A DNA stretch of 64,000 nt from Providencia sp. PROV188 (lineage in GTDB: Bacteria > Pseudomonadota > Gammaproteobacteria > Enterobacterales > Enterobacteriaceae): contig NZ_CP097291.1 in assembly GCF_027595165.1 (NCBI RefSeq), forward strand, positions 2,852,001-2,916,000, written 5' to 3'. Below the pieces are notes generated by a model that saw nothing but the letters and a program-made list of their open reading frames with translations, ran no database searches and was not told the DNA's origin. This document shows, in pieces, positions 6,872-15,618 of this stretch (position 1 is the stretch's first letter; each line of letters starts with the position of its first letter). The position numbers and the translations under genes are program-made.

Positions 6872-7729
6872 ATGTTAGCAAAAATTATTGATGGGAAAAC
6901 GATTGCGCAAGCAATTAGACAGGAAGTTGCTCAAAAAGTACAAACTCGTATTGCCAATGGTAAACGAGCTCCCGGGCTTGCCGTTATTCTCGTAGGCGCT
7001 AACCCCGCTTCTCAAATTTATGTTGGCAGTAAGCGACGTGCTTGCGAAGAAGTTGGCTTTATTTCTCGCTCCTATGATTTACCAGACACGACAACTGAAG
7101 CTGAACTGCTCAAGCTTATTGATGACCTTAACCAAGATAATGAAATTGATGGCATCTTAGTTCAGTTACCATTACCTGCTGGCATTGATAACGTCAAAGT
7201 GATTGAACGCATTCATCCCGATAAAGACGTCGATGGTTTTCACCCTTATAACGTCGGTCGTTTATGCCAACGTGCGCCTCGCCTGCGTCCTTGCACCCCA
7301 AGAGGGATTGTTACCTTACTTGAGCGTTATGACATTAATACTTATGGTTTAAACGCCGTTATCATTGGCGCATCAAATATTGTTGGTCGTCCGATGAGCC
7401 TTGAATTATTATTAGCGGGCTGCACCACCACCGTTACTCATCGCTTTACCAAAGATCTCGAACAGCATGTCCGTAATGCGGATTTACTAGTCGTGGCTGT
7501 AGGTAAACCTAACTTTATTCCAGGCGAATGGATCAAACCGGGCGCTATCGTTATCGATGTCGGTATTAACCGCTTAGAAAATGGCAAAGTGACTGGAGAT
7601 GTTGATTTCGATGAAGCGTCAAAACGCGCTGCATGGATCACGCCAGTTCCGGGCGGTGTTGGGCCAATGACCGTGGCTACACTGATTCAAAACACGCTAC
7701 AGGCGTGCGAAGAGTACCACGATATTTAA
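6872..7729 (+). CDS. folD: Bifunctional methylenetetrahydrofolate dehydrogenase / cyclohydrolase FolD
   Basis: A 285-residue cytosolic enzyme that converts 5,10-methylene-THF to 10-formyl-THF, supplying purines and formyl-Met. It aligns along its length with E. coli FolD, including the catalytic lysine region '[19 protein letters not shown]', '[10 protein letters not shown]' and the C-terminal '[16 protein letters not shown]'. The start at 6872 (MLAKIIDGK) matches the family N-terminus; a GTG at 6845 would add nine unconserved residues. ybcJ follows 17 bp downstream, as in E. coli, so the two probably form an operon. Confidence 0.97.
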   Translation: MLAKIIDGKTIAQAIRQEVAQKVQTRIANGKRAPGLAVILVGANPASQIYVGSKRRACEEVGFISRSYDLPDTTTEAELLKLIDDLNQDNEIDGILVQLPLPAGIDNVKVIERIHPDKDVDGFHPYNVGRLCQRAPRLRPCTPRGIVTLLERYDINTYGLNAVIIGASNIVGRPMSLELLLAGCTTTVTHRFTKDLEQHVRNADLLVVAVGKPNFIPGEWIKPGAIVIDVGINRLENGKVTGDVDFDEASKRAAWITPVPGGVGPMTVATLIQNTLQACEEYHDI

Positions 7730-7746
7730 TGTAATTTGGAGTCACA

Positions 7747-7959
7747 ATGGATATTTTTCATCTTGATGGTCATCCCCATATCGAGTTATGCGACCTGCTA
7801 AAAATTGAAGGTTGGGCAGAAAGTGGCGCGATGGCAAAATCAATGATTGCTGATGGCTTAGTGCAAGTTGATGGTGTTGTTGAAACACGCAAACGCTGCA
7901 AAATTGTCGCAGGCAAAGTCGTTTCTATGGGAAGCGAACAAATCAAGGTACAAGAGTAG
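7747..7959 (+). CDS. ybcJ: S4-domain RNA-binding protein YbcJ
   Basis: A 70-residue protein consisting almost entirely of one S4 RNA-binding domain ('IELCDLLKIEGWAESGAMAKSMI', then 'VQVDGVVETRKRCKIVAG'). It has the same length as E. coli YbcJ. The family binds structured RNA, and a role in ribosome or RNA metabolism is assumed but not established. It is preceded by GGAGT nine bases upstream and follows folD closely. Confidence 0.93.
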   Translation: MDIFHLDGHPHIELCDLLKIEGWAESGAMAKSMIADGLVQVDGVVETRKRCKIVAGKVVSMGSEQIKVQE

Positions 7960-7980
7960 TTCTCACTGCATCCTTGATAG

Positions 7981-8013
7981 AGGTAAGCTGAGCCCTATTC
8001 AGCTTACCTTTTG
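7981..8013 (+). terminator. Terminator after folD-ybcJ
   Basis: Perfect 11-bp stem AGGTAAGCTGA (7981-7991) / TCAGCTTACCT (7999-8009), 7-nt loop, followed by a short T run. Confidence 0.85.
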
Positions 8014-8021
8014 TTACTCAA

Positions 8022-9107
8022 TCAAAAAGCCCACTTACCGATTGTTCTTGTTGGGGATAATGGCACATTTGTGAATTCTTGTAATTGCCGATATTGCGCT
8101 TCATTTTGGACCATATTCGGGCTTCCTGTCTCCCGCAATGCTAATACGATATTTTCCATCGATAGTTTATTTCCTGCCTTTCTCCACTGCATGCATGCCG
8201 CTAATACCCCTGTTCGACCAATGCCAGCTTTGCAATGAATAACGGGAAGCGGTTTATTTCTTCCTTCTATATCTACTCCTTGATTTTTATAGAGTTCAAA
8301 TAAGCTACCTTCATTGATGACTCTAATAAGCTGGTTTAATTTAACTAACTCCTCCGTTGTCACCGTTCCCCCATCATTCCAATTAGTCACGTGGATCACA
8401 GGGATTGAATGCTTTTTATGACCATTAGAAATCTCCATTTTATATTGGCTAAATTCCAACGGGTTCGCCCCTGTGCTTGTTTTTTTAGGTTCTACTTTAT
8501 AGTTCTTTTTTTCTTGTTCAAAAGTGACTTCAATGGCGCCATATTTTTGATTACTCATAAAGTAAGGTGGGAGCTTCTTTCCTTGCAAGATAGAATTATC
8601 AATCTCTTGTTTTGATGCTAAGACAACTAATATCGGAGTTTTGTTTGCTATAAGCATAGACAAATGATTTTCAATGGCTTGGTCATTATCTTTGGGGTAT
8701 TGGCAGCGGATGGCTAAATTTTCTCCCCCCACTTGGAGCCGATTGGCAGCTAAGGTGACAAGAGATTTGCAAGAGTTTTGTATTGAAATTTGAGTCTGTT
8801 TTGCACTACCAATATTGGGATATCTCTGCCCCCTACTCTCTGTATCGTATTCAATGTTTTTCACCAGTAACTGTGTTTTTTCAGCCAATTTATCGAATGC
8901 CGTAGCTTTAGTAGCGACTCCTATATTTAGTTTTAGTTTTAGCTTTAACCTATTTCTTTTGACGGGTGTTGTTTCAGCCAAATGTGGGCTAAGTTCGGAG
9001 ATATTTTGGATAGACTTAATACGTTCAGGGAGATGGCTTGTATTTGATGATACTGGAAATTCTGTCAATGGCGATACAGTTAGTCGATTAGTGTTTATTG
9101 GAAACAT
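8022..9107 (-). CDS. YopH/SptP-type protein tyrosine phosphatase, candidate type III effector
   Basis: A 361-residue protein. Residues ~115-350 are a protein tyrosine phosphatase domain of the YopH/SptP kind. The P-loop is HCKAGIGRTG (nucleophile Cys292, Arg298), the acid-bearing loop is W243-N244-D245 (WPD in most PTPs), and the Q-loop region 'NMVQNEAQYRQL' aligns with YopH. 'ENLAIRCQYPKD' and 'MLIANKTPILVVLAS' also match YopH's 'TIACQYP' and 'MLAENRTPVLAVLAS' blocks. The first ~110 residues are Ser/Thr/Lys-rich and lack a Sec signal peptide, as expected for a type III secretion and chaperone-binding region. It sits alone between ybcJ and cysS, which are neighbours in E. coli, so it is an insertion. 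No secretion genes are nearby. Phosphatase assignment is strong; secretion is inferred. Confidence 0.85.
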   Translation of the reverse strand: MFPINTNRLTVSPLTEFPVSSNTSHLPERIKSIQNISELSPHLAETTPVKRNRLKLKLKLNIGVATKATAFDKLAEKTQLLVKNIEYDTESRGQRYPNIGSAKQTQISIQNSCKSLVTLAANRLQVGGENLAIRCQYPKDNDQAIENHLSMLIANKTPILVVLASKQEIDNSILQGKKLPPYFMSNQKYGAIEVTFEQEKKNYKVEPKKTSTGANPLEFSQYKMEISNGHKKHSIPVIHVTNWNDGGTVTTEELVKLNQLIRVINEGSLFELYKNQGVDIEGRNKPLPVIHCKAGIGRTGVLAACMQWRKAGNKLSMENIVLALRETGSPNMVQNEAQYRQLQEFTNVPLSPTRTIGKWAF

Positions 9108-9245
9108 ATTTATCCTTATCTATGTTTTCATTGTGAGTGAATTCACCGTTTTGGTGACCCAATGTTAAATTCCACTGTCTATATTTCACTGGGTAGTATC
9201 GACAACTGTCATCATCCTCGCTTGCAAATTTAGCCGCTGCAGCCA

Positions 9246-9286
9246 TAAAAAAACCCACCAAAAATAGATCCTTTTTAGTGGGTTTT
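9246..9286. terminator. Bidirectional terminator between cysS and the phosphatase gene
   Basis: Stem AAAACCCAC (9250-9258) / GTGGGTTTT (9278-9286), extended inward by five A-T pairs after one mismatch. There are seven T residues on the minus-strand side and four on the plus side. It most likely ends cysS transcription coming from the right. Confidence 0.75.
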
Positions 9287-9296
9287 ATTCTTATTT

Positions 9297-9323
9297 GTTA
9301 AGCTAGTTAAGCTAGTTAAGCTA
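9297..9323. repeat. Three tandem 9-bp repeats (GTTAAGCTA)
   Basis: GTTAAGCTA is repeated exactly three times at 9297-9305, 9306-9314 and 9315-9323, between the terminator and the palindromic element behind cysS. No function is evident. It could vary in copy number by slippage. Confidence 0.9.
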
Positions 9324-9338
9324 AATTCTCTAAATTAT

Positions 9339-9446
9339 TCGAATTGTAGCAAGGCGCCAAAGGAGCTAATCCCTAGGAGCATACACAAGTATGTGACTAG
9401 GGTTAGCGAGTGCCGGCAACACAGCTACAGTTCGAAGAATGACGAG
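9339..9446. repeat. ~110-bp palindromic intergenic repeat, copy A (behind cysS)
   Basis: Outer arms TTCGAATTGTAGC and GCTACAGTTCGAA are nearly inverted, and the centre contains CCCTAG ... CTAGGG around GAGCATAC/GTATGTGA. The same element, with the shared core ATCCCTAGGAGCATAC and AGTATGTGACTAGGGT, recurs at 48640-48750. This copy ends 2-3 bp from the cysS stop codon. It resembles the mobile palindromic intergenic repeats of enterobacteria (ERIC-like). The exact family name is not certain. Confidence 0.85.
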
Positions 9447-9448
9447 AA

Positions 9449-10837
9449 TTATTTGCGACGCCATGTCGTACCGGCAGACGAATCCTCCAACACAACCCCC
9501 ATCGCCGCTAACGCATCACGCGCCTGATCCGCCAGAGCCCAATCCTTACTTTGACGCGCATCATTACGCTGTTTAATCAACCCTTCGATTTTCGCGACTT
9601 CCGCATCATCTTCGCCTTGTGCTCCAGCTTGCAGGAAAGTTTCAGGATCTTGCTCTAACAGTCCCAGCACTTTTGCCAGTTCACGTAATTGAGCCGCTAT
9701 GCCGTTCGCTGCATCCATATTTTCAGTTTTCAGGCGGTTTAATTCACGCGCCATATCAAACAACGCAGAATAAGCTTCTGGTGTATTGAAGTCGTCATTC
9801 ATCGCTTCACAGAAACGATTCTTATACTCTTCGCCGCCTGCTGGTACAGCCGATTTATCCGTGCCGCGCAGCGCTGTATATAAGCGTTCTAACGCGGTAC
9901 GCGCTTGCTTTAAGTTCTCTTCGGTATAGTTCAATTGGCTACGATAGTGACCTGAAAGCAGGAAGTAGCGTACAGTTTCCGCATCGTAGTACTCTAATAC
10001 ATCACGGATGGTAAAGAAGTTGTTGAGAGATTTAGACATTTTTTCTCTATCAACCATCACCATACCGGAATGCATCCAGTAATTAACATAGGGGCCATCA
10101 TGGGCGCAGGTAGATTGCGCAATTTCATTTTCATGATGCGGGAACATTAAGTCAGAGCCGCCGCCATGAATATCAAAATGGTTGCCTAACTCTTTACTGT
10201 TCATTGCCGAACATTCGATATGCCAACCTGGGCGACCTAATCCCCACGGAGATTCCCAGCTTGGTTCACCCTCTTTGGACATTTTCCATAAAACGAAGTC
10301 CATTGGATTACGTTTTACATCAGCCACTTCAACACGGGCACCCGCTTGAAGTTGGTCTAAGTCTTGGCGAGATAATAAGCCGTAGTTTGGATCAGTTTTG
10401 ACTTCAAACATCACATCGCCATTATCAGCAACATAAGCATGACCGCGCTCAATCAAGCTTTCAGTTAGCTCAATGATTTCATGAATATGGCGAGTGGCAC
10501 GCGGTTCGCTGTCTGGACGTAGGATATTTAATGCATCAAAATCTTTATGCATTTCCGCTAACATGCGCGTAGTTAATTCTTCCACGCTTTCATTATTTTC
10601 AGCGGCACGTTTAATGATTTTGTCATCAATATCCGTCACGTTACGCACATAATTCAGGTCATAGCCTAAATAGCGTAAATAGCGGCTAATTGCATCGAAA
10701 GCCACAAAGGTACGACCGTGACCAATATGACACAAATCGTAAATGGTGATGCCACACACGTACATCCCAATCTTTCCAGCATGGATGGGTTTAAATTCTT
10801 CTTTTTGACGACTCAGTGTATTGAAAATCTGCAGCAT
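9449..10837 (-). CDS. cysS: Cysteine--tRNA ligase
   Basis: A 462-residue class I aminoacyl-tRNA synthetase that charges tRNA-Cys in the cytosol. Visible motifs are the zinc-ligand Cys28 in '[10 protein letters not shown]', HIGH at 37-40 ('CHIGHGRT') and the KMSKS loop ('[10 protein letters not shown]'), followed by the helical anticodon-binding tail. The length matches E. coli CysS (461). It is divergent from ppiB, as in E. coli, across a 300-bp spacer. Confidence 0.98.
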   Translation of the reverse strand: MLQIFNTLSRQKEEFKPIHAGKIGMYVCGITIYDLCHIGHGRTFVAFDAISRYLRYLGYDLNYVRNVTDIDDKIIKRAAENNESVEELTTRMLAEMHKDFDALNILRPDSEPRATRHIHEIIELTESLIERGHAYVADNGDVMFEVKTDPNYGLLSRQDLDQLQAGARVEVADVKRNPMDFVLWKMSKEGEPSWESPWGLGRPGWHIECSAMNSKELGNHFDIHGGGSDLMFPHHENEIAQSTCAHDGPYVNYWMHSGMVMVDREKMSKSLNNFFTIRDVLEYYDAETVRYFLLSGHYRSQLNYTEENLKQARTALERLYTALRGTDKSAVPAGGEEYKNRFCEAMNDDFNTPEAYSALFDMARELNRLKTENMDAANGIAAQLRELAKVLGLLEQDPETFLQAGAQGEDDAEVAKIEGLIKQRNDARQSKDWALADQARDALAAMGVVLEDSSAGTTWRRK

Positions 10838-11137
10838 CTTTTTATTTCCATTTTATTAGTACGTGTATATTTATCATACATCAGATTATCGCGATGTTGA
10901 GGATAAAATATCCAGATTCAACCTTACGAAAATAGCACGGTATTGAATCGCGATCACCCGAAGAAAGCAAGGTTAGCGCCTGACTTTATCGCCTGATTTA
11001 TTAGGTCACTGTTATGGGATAACCTATTTTGCAAACACACTGTCGCTTCAAGTCAGGTTTTATCTGTGATATAAACTTGCTGATCTCAACGCTTTCGCAA
11101 GTTAGCGCATAAAAAACAATTATTCAGGATAGCTATT
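10838..11137. other. Divergent cysS / ppiB intergenic region (300 bp)
   Basis: No gene is seen here. It must hold the promoters of both flanking genes. A candidate cysS promoter is listed separately; for ppiB only a TATAAA-like element near 11071 and an AGGA-type ribosome site just before the ATG stand out. No strong hairpin or known operator was noticed. Confidence 0.6.
10873..10900 (-). promoter_or_regulatory. Candidate sigma-70 promoter of cysS
   Basis: On the minus strand TCAACA (10895-10900) and TATGAT (10873-10878) are separated by 16 bp, about 35 bp upstream of the cysS start. The match to TTGACA/TATAAT is fair (4/6 and 5/6). No experimental support. Confidence 0.4.
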
Positions 11138-11632
11138 ATGGTTACATTTCATACCAATCACGGTGACATCGTTATCAAAACTTTCGCAGACAAAGCACCT
11201 GTCACTGTCGAAAACTTTTTAACTTACTGCCGCGAAGGTTTCTACAATAATACCATTTTCCACCGTGTTATTAACGGCTTCATGATCCAAGGCGGTGGTT
11301 TTGAGCCAGGCATGAACCAAAAAGACACTAAAGCGCCTATCAAAAACGAAGCTAATAACGGACTGAAAAACAGCCGCGGTACATTAGCAATGGCTCGTAC
11401 TAACGATCCACACTCAGCAACAGCACAATTCTTTATCAACGTCGCTGACAATGACTTCTTAAACTTCCGTTCAGAGCGCCCAGATGGTTGGGGTTACTGC
11501 GTATTTGCTGAAGTGGTTGAAGGTATGGACGTTGTTGACAAAATCAAAGGCGTTTCTACTGGTCGCAGTGGCTTCCACCAAGACGTACCTCGCGAAGATG
11601 TTGTGATTGAAAAAGTGACTGTCAGCGAGTAA
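11138..11632 (+). CDS. ppiB: Peptidyl-prolyl cis-trans isomerase B (cyclophilin)
   Basis: A 164-residue cytosolic cyclophilin without a signal peptide, identical in length to E. coli PpiB. Cyclophilin motifs are visible: '[14 protein letters not shown]' (active-site Arg/Phe), '[22 protein letters not shown]' and '[14 protein letters not shown]'. It catalyses prolyl isomerisation during folding. It is followed 11 bp later by lpxH, as in E. coli, and the two are probably co-transcribed. Confidence 0.97.
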   Translation: MVTFHTNHGDIVIKTFADKAPVTVENFLTYCREGFYNNTIFHRVINGFMIQGGGFEPGMNQKDTKAPIKNEANNGLKNSRGTLAMARTNDPHSATAQFFINVADNDFLNFRSERPDGWGYCVFAEVVEGMDVVDKIKGVSTGRSGFHQDVPREDVVIEKVTVSE

Positions 11633-11643
11633 TCCCTGAATTT

Positions 11644-12366
11644 ATGTCCACTTATATCATTGCAGATTTGCATTTAAGTGAAGATGAACCGGCGATCACC
11701 GCCGGTTTTCTTACATTTATTGAACAGCAAGCCATCCACGCCGACAGCCTGTATATTCTCGGTGACTTTTTCAATTATTGGATTGGCGACGATGATAATA
11801 CCCTCTTGCATCAGCAAGTGGCTCAGGCTCTAAAACAGCTGAGTGAACGCGGTATCCCTTGCTATTTCATTCATGGCAATCGCGATTTTTTATTGGGTCA
11901 ACGTTATGCAAAACAGTGCGGCATGACCATTTTGCCCCAAGAAACCCTACTTGAACTATATGATAAGCGTATTTTAATTATGCACGGTGATACCTTATGC
12001 ACCGACGATGCTGCTTATCAGAACTACCGTAAAAAGGTCCATACTCCTTGGATCCAACGGGTATTTTTACTGCTACCGCTCTTTATTCGCCGCCGCATCG
12101 CACAAAAAATGCGTCGCAATAGCCAATATGCCAGCAGTATGAAATCCGAAGCCATTATGGACGTCAATTCCGACGCGGTGATTGATGCCTTAAACCGCCA
12201 TCAAGCACAATGGATGATCCACGGACACACGCATCGCCCTGCTATCCACGAGATTAATCTCGGTGGTCAACTTCATTTTCGTGGCGTTTTAGGCGCATGG
12301 CACAGCGAAGGCTCAGCCTTTGTGATCAACGAAAACGGCGTTGAGCTTATTTTCTTTCCTTTTTAA
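11644..12366 (+). CDS. lpxH: UDP-2,3-diacylglucosamine diphosphatase LpxH
   Basis: A 240-residue metallophosphoesterase of lipid A synthesis that cleaves UDP-2,3-diacylglucosamine to lipid X at the inner membrane. Calcineurin-like metal-binding motifs are visible: 'IADLHLSED', '[14 protein letters not shown]', 'FIHGNRDF', '[12 protein letters not shown]' and 'MIHGHTHRP'. The length matches E. coli LpxH. It lies directly downstream of ppiB. Confidence 0.97.
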   Translation: MSTYIIADLHLSEDEPAITAGFLTFIEQQAIHADSLYILGDFFNYWIGDDDNTLLHQQVAQALKQLSERGIPCYFIHGNRDFLLGQRYAKQCGMTILPQETLLELYDKRILIMHGDTLCTDDAAYQNYRKKVHTPWIQRVFLLLPLFIRRRIAQKMRRNSQYASSMKSEAIMDVNSDAVIDALNRHQAQWMIHGHTHRPAIHEINLGGQLHFRGVLGAWHSEGSAFVINENGVELIFFPF

Positions 12367-12431
12367 CATTCCTATCTTGATAAAGACACGCAGATAAATT
12401 GTTGGTCGTCAGTATGACTGTTTGCTTATTT

Positions 12432-12454
12432 TATAATCACGCAAACGTTTTCCT
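12432..12454 (+). promoter_or_regulatory. purEK promoter with PurR operator
   Basis: ACGCAAACGTTTTCCT at 12439-12454 matches the PurR box consensus (ACGCAAACGTTTNCNT) and directly follows a perfect -10 hexamer TATAAT at 12432-12437. It lies about 80 bp upstream of purE. The E. coli purE promoter carries a PurR box in the same place, so repression by PurR-hypoxanthine/guanine is expected. Confidence 0.9.
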
Positions 12455-12535
12455 TACCTAATTACCGTGATATGATCGGGGCAATTCACATTCCCACCCT
12501 TAGGGTGATATTTTTCAATACAGGGATCACACCAA

Positions 12536-13051
12536 ATGACTGCCCAAGTTCCTGCTCAATCTGCGGCAAAAATCGCCATTGTTATGGGTTCTAAAAGTGA
12601 TTGGACAACCATGCAGCATGCCGCTGACGTGCTGACCGAACTGCAACTACCTTTCCATGTTGAGATTGTTTCCGCACATCGCACGCCAGACAAACTATTT
12701 TCCTTTGCTGAAAATGCTAAACAAAATGGTTTTGATGTGATTATCGCTGGTGCCGGTGGTGCCGCCCATTTACCTGGAATGTTAGCCGCAAAAACGCTGG
12801 TTCCCGTCCTTGGTGTCCCTGTACAGAGCGCTGCATTAAGTGGTGTCGATAGCCTGTATTCTATCGTTCAGATGCCAAAAGGCATTCCTGTTGGCACACT
12901 TGCCATTGGGAAAGCGGGCTCAGCTAACGCCGCACTGCTAGCAGCACAAATTTTAGCCAATCATGACAGCGAGCTATTCAATCGCTTATCCACATGGCGT
13001 GAAGCACAAACCAACGACGTATTAAATAACCCAGATCCGAGGGAAGCGTAA
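12536..13051 (+). CDS. purE: N5-carboxyaminoimidazole ribonucleotide mutase
   Basis: A 171-residue class I PurE that moves the carboxylate of N5-CAIR to give CAIR in purine synthesis. Key stretches are '[19 protein letters not shown]', '[11 protein letters not shown]' (active-site His) and '[19 protein letters not shown]'. The stop overlaps the purK start (TAATG), so the two are translationally coupled. Expression is probably under PurR control from the operator upstream. Confidence 0.97.
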   Translation: MTAQVPAQSAAKIAIVMGSKSDWTTMQHAADVLTELQLPFHVEIVSAHRTPDKLFSFAENAKQNGFDVIIAGAGGAAHLPGMLAAKTLVPVLGVPVQSAALSGVDSLYSIVQMPKGIPVGTLAIGKAGSANAALLAAQILANHDSELFNRLSTWREAQTNDVLNNPDPREA

Positions 13052-14136
13052 TGAAACCGGTTTGTGTCCTTGGTAACGGTCAATTAGGTCGCATGCTGCG
13101 CCAAGCAGGTGAACCGCTGGGCATTTCTGTTTTTCCTGTTGGATTAGATGCAGAGCCTGAAGCCGTTCCTTATCAGCAAAGTGTGATCACCGCTGAAATT
13201 GAACGTTGGCCTGAAACCCCATTAACCAAAGAGTTAGCGCGTCATAATGCGTTTATTAACCGTGATATTTTTCCACGTTTAGCTGACCGCTTCCCACAAA
13301 AAAGCCTGTTCGACTCATTAAATTTATCGACGGCACCTTGGGCGCGATTAGAATCGCCAGACCAGTGGCCAGAATTTTTCGCCACTCTTGGTGATTTTTT
13401 AATCGTCAAGCGTAGAACTGGTGGCTACGACGGTCGTGGTCAATGGCGTGTTCGCCCTGGTGATGAACAAGCACTCCCTGCGGAAATTTACGGTGAATGC
13501 ATCGTCGAGCAAGGGATCCCATTTGATGCTGAAGTCTCCGTAATTGGCGCCCGTAGCCAATCCGGTGAATCAGTGTTCTACCCAATCACCCATAATCTTC
13601 ACCAAGAAGGGATTTTACGCACCAGTGTGGCTTTTCCTGATGCAAACCCTGTCCAGCAACAACAAGCACAGACGATGCTCAGTGCCGTGATGGATGAGTT
13701 AGGCTATATCGGTGTGATGGCAATGGAGTGTTTTGTGGTTGGTGATAAACTGCTGATCAACGAAATCGCCCCTCGCGTTCATAATAGTGGGCATTGGACT
13801 CAAAACGGTGCTTCCATTAGCCAATTTGAGCTTCATTTACGCGCGATTTTAAATTTACCGATGCCGACACCAGAAGTTTTCAGCCCTGCGGTGATGGTCA
13901 ATTTAATTGGCACTGATGTTAACCAAGAATGGTTAAATCTGCCTTTAGTCCATTTACATTGGTATGAGAAAGAAGTGCGCCCAGTACGTAAAGTGGGTCA
14001 CTTAAATCTGACTCATAGCGATGTTCATCAACTCGAAAATACCCTCGATAGTTTGATCCCAATGCTGCCAAATGAGTATAAAAGTGGCATTGAGTGGGCA
14101 AAAACAAAATTAGGCTGGTACTCTCGCCAAAAATAG
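13051..14136 (+). CDS. purK: 5-(carboxyamino)imidazole ribonucleotide synthase
   Basis: A 361-residue ATP-grasp enzyme that carboxylates AIR with bicarbonate and ATP to give N5-CAIR, the substrate of PurE. N-terminal 'VLGNGQLGRMLRQAG', ATP-grasp 'LIVKRRTGGYDGRGQWRV' and metal-binding 'LINEIAPRVHNSGHWT' are visible. The length is close to E. coli PurK (355). It is co-transcribed with purE. Confidence 0.97.
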   Translation: MKPVCVLGNGQLGRMLRQAGEPLGISVFPVGLDAEPEAVPYQQSVITAEIERWPETPLTKELARHNAFINRDIFPRLADRFPQKSLFDSLNLSTAPWARLESPDQWPEFFATLGDFLIVKRRTGGYDGRGQWRVRPGDEQALPAEIYGECIVEQGIPFDAEVSVIGARSQSGESVFYPITHNLHQEGILRTSVAFPDANPVQQQQAQTMLSAVMDELGYIGVMAMECFVVGDKLLINEIAPRVHNSGHWTQNGASISQFELHLRAILNLPMPTPEVFSPAVMVNLIGTDVNQEWLNLPLVHLHWYEKEVRPVRKVGHLNLTHSDVHQLENTLDSLIPMLPNEYKSGIEWAKTKLGWYSRQK

Positions 14137-14256
14137 GGAAAATAGCGCTATTCGTGCCCGAGAGTGATATTTCGGGCATTGTGCTATTTTTGCCCTACTT
14201 TTATAGTGATTACTTGTGAGTGATGACTAACTCACTAGGGCGCCACTGGAGTGCAT

Positions 14257-15510
14257 ATGCCAGAAACACAAGCCTCACCGTTTAGTCCGTTATACCAATG
14301 GTCAATTCTTATTCTCCTCGGACTGGTTTATTTCCTTGCTACCGCCACCACATTTACCTCATTAGGCGTAGTATTACCGAGCATGATCGGCGAATTAAAA
14401 TGGAGTTGGACTGAGGCAGGCTTTGGTTTTACTTTACTTGGTTTAACCTGCGGTTTAGCGAGCTTTTTACCCTCATTGCTGATACGTAAAGTCGGTGTTC
14501 GTCTCACGCTACTTTTAGGCATGCTCGTGTTCTGCTCTGGCTTTTATAGCCTCTACTCCACCGAAGCTATCAGCACCTATTTCTTAGGTACCGCTTTGAT
14601 TGGTATTGGGTTTACGCTATTAGCGACCGTTCCGGGTACCTATGTACTTTCTCGCCTATTTGAAAAACAATCTCTGGCATTTGGATTGTATTTCACGATT
14701 GGTGGATTGGGTGGCGTTGCAGGTCCTTGGATTTACTTCTACGCATCGAATCAATTAGGCTCTTGGCGAATGCACTGGGTACTATGTGCAGTTTATCTTA
14801 GCATTGTCACAATCATCACTATCTTGACATTACGTGAAGGGAAAAAAGAACAAGATCACGCCAAAAAAGTAATGCAAAAACAAGTTAGTCATGCGAATAA
14901 GCCTATTTATCGTACCGCTGAAGTTTGGACAGTTCGCCGCGCATTACGCACTTGGCAGTTCTATTTAATTGCTGCGACTTATACCTCTTTTTTATGGTGC
15001 GGTATTACAGTAAACAGTTTTGCAGTGGCGCACATTGAAGAGCGTGGATTTGGTATGACCATCGCGGTTTCTCTGCTAAGTACCATGGCGTTTGTAAATG
15101 CATTTTCGCGCTTCTTAGGCGGCGCGGCGGGTGAATGGTTGGAGCCGAAACGTTTACTGATTGGTAGCCTAATTATTATGGTGCTTGGCGTAGTGGCACT
15201 GAGTATCTCCACATCATGGTTCTGGCTGATTTTGTTCGTGATTTGCGTGGGTGTTGGCTACGGTATGACCTTCTTAGCGTCCAGTGTTTTACTGTCCAAT
15301 TATTTTGGTCGCGGACCTTATTTAGAGTTGTTCTCCGTCGTCAATTTAATCTCAACCATTGCCTGTTTAGCGCCATTTATCGCAGGTGCAATTAAGGATA
15401 TTACAGGCAGTTTTACCCCTGCATTTTTAACCATCGCAGCTCCTGTTATCGTGATCCTATTCTTTACTTTAATGATGAAGCCCCCTGCTTTAGAAGTAAA
15501 AAAAGATTAA
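14257..15510 (+). CDS. Major facilitator superfamily transporter
   Basis: A 417-residue membrane protein with about 12 hydrophobic segments in two six-helix halves joined by a charged loop ('LREGKKEQDHAKKVMQKQ'). The first half carries an MFS A-motif-like 'RKVGVRLTL', and the glycine-rich 'GLYFTIGGLGGVAGPWIYF' follows. It looks like the monocarboxylate/oxalate-formate-type branch, but the substrate cannot be told. The start at 14257 has GGAG five to six bases upstream; a GTG at 14251 is the alternative. It is not part of the conserved purK neighbourhood and so appears accessory. Confidence 0.8.
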   Translation: MPETQASPFSPLYQWSILILLGLVYFLATATTFTSLGVVLPSMIGELKWSWTEAGFGFTLLGLTCGLASFLPSLLIRKVGVRLTLLLGMLVFCSGFYSLYSTEAISTYFLGTALIGIGFTLLATVPGTYVLSRLFEKQSLAFGLYFTIGGLGGVAGPWIYFYASNQLGSWRMHWVLCAVYLSIVTIITILTLREGKKEQDHAKKVMQKQVSHANKPIYRTAEVWTVRRALRTWQFYLIAATYTSFLWCGITVNSFAVAHIEERGFGMTIAVSLLSTMAFVNAFSRFLGGAAGEWLEPKRLLIGSLIIMVLGVVALSISTSWFWLILFVICVGVGYGMTFLASSVLLSNYFGRGPYLELFSVVNLISTIACLAPFIAGAIKDITGSFTPAFLTIAAPVIVILFFTLMMKPPALEVKKD

Positions 15511-15519
15511 CCCCTAAAA

Positions 15520-15546
15520 AGAAAAACGCTCGGGGATAACCCGAGC
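15520..15546 (-). terminator. Terminator behind the phytase-like gene
   Basis: Stem GCTCGGG (15528-15534) / CCCGAGC (15540-15546). On the minus strand it is followed by GTTTTTCTTTTT. It ends transcription of the phytase-like gene coming from the right and may also act weakly on the MFS transcript. Confidence 0.75.
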
Positions 15547-15618
15547 AAATATCAAACCAAGGGAAAAACAAGGATCCATTTACACGTTCTACTTCTTACC
15601 GGTATAACTGATTACGCA

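Noticed and set aside
9240..9445. Possible CRISPR-like repeats (tandem GTTAAGCTA and the palindromic element)
   Set aside because: The 9-bp units are contiguous with no spacers and the larger element is a single inverted structure. There are no cas genes.
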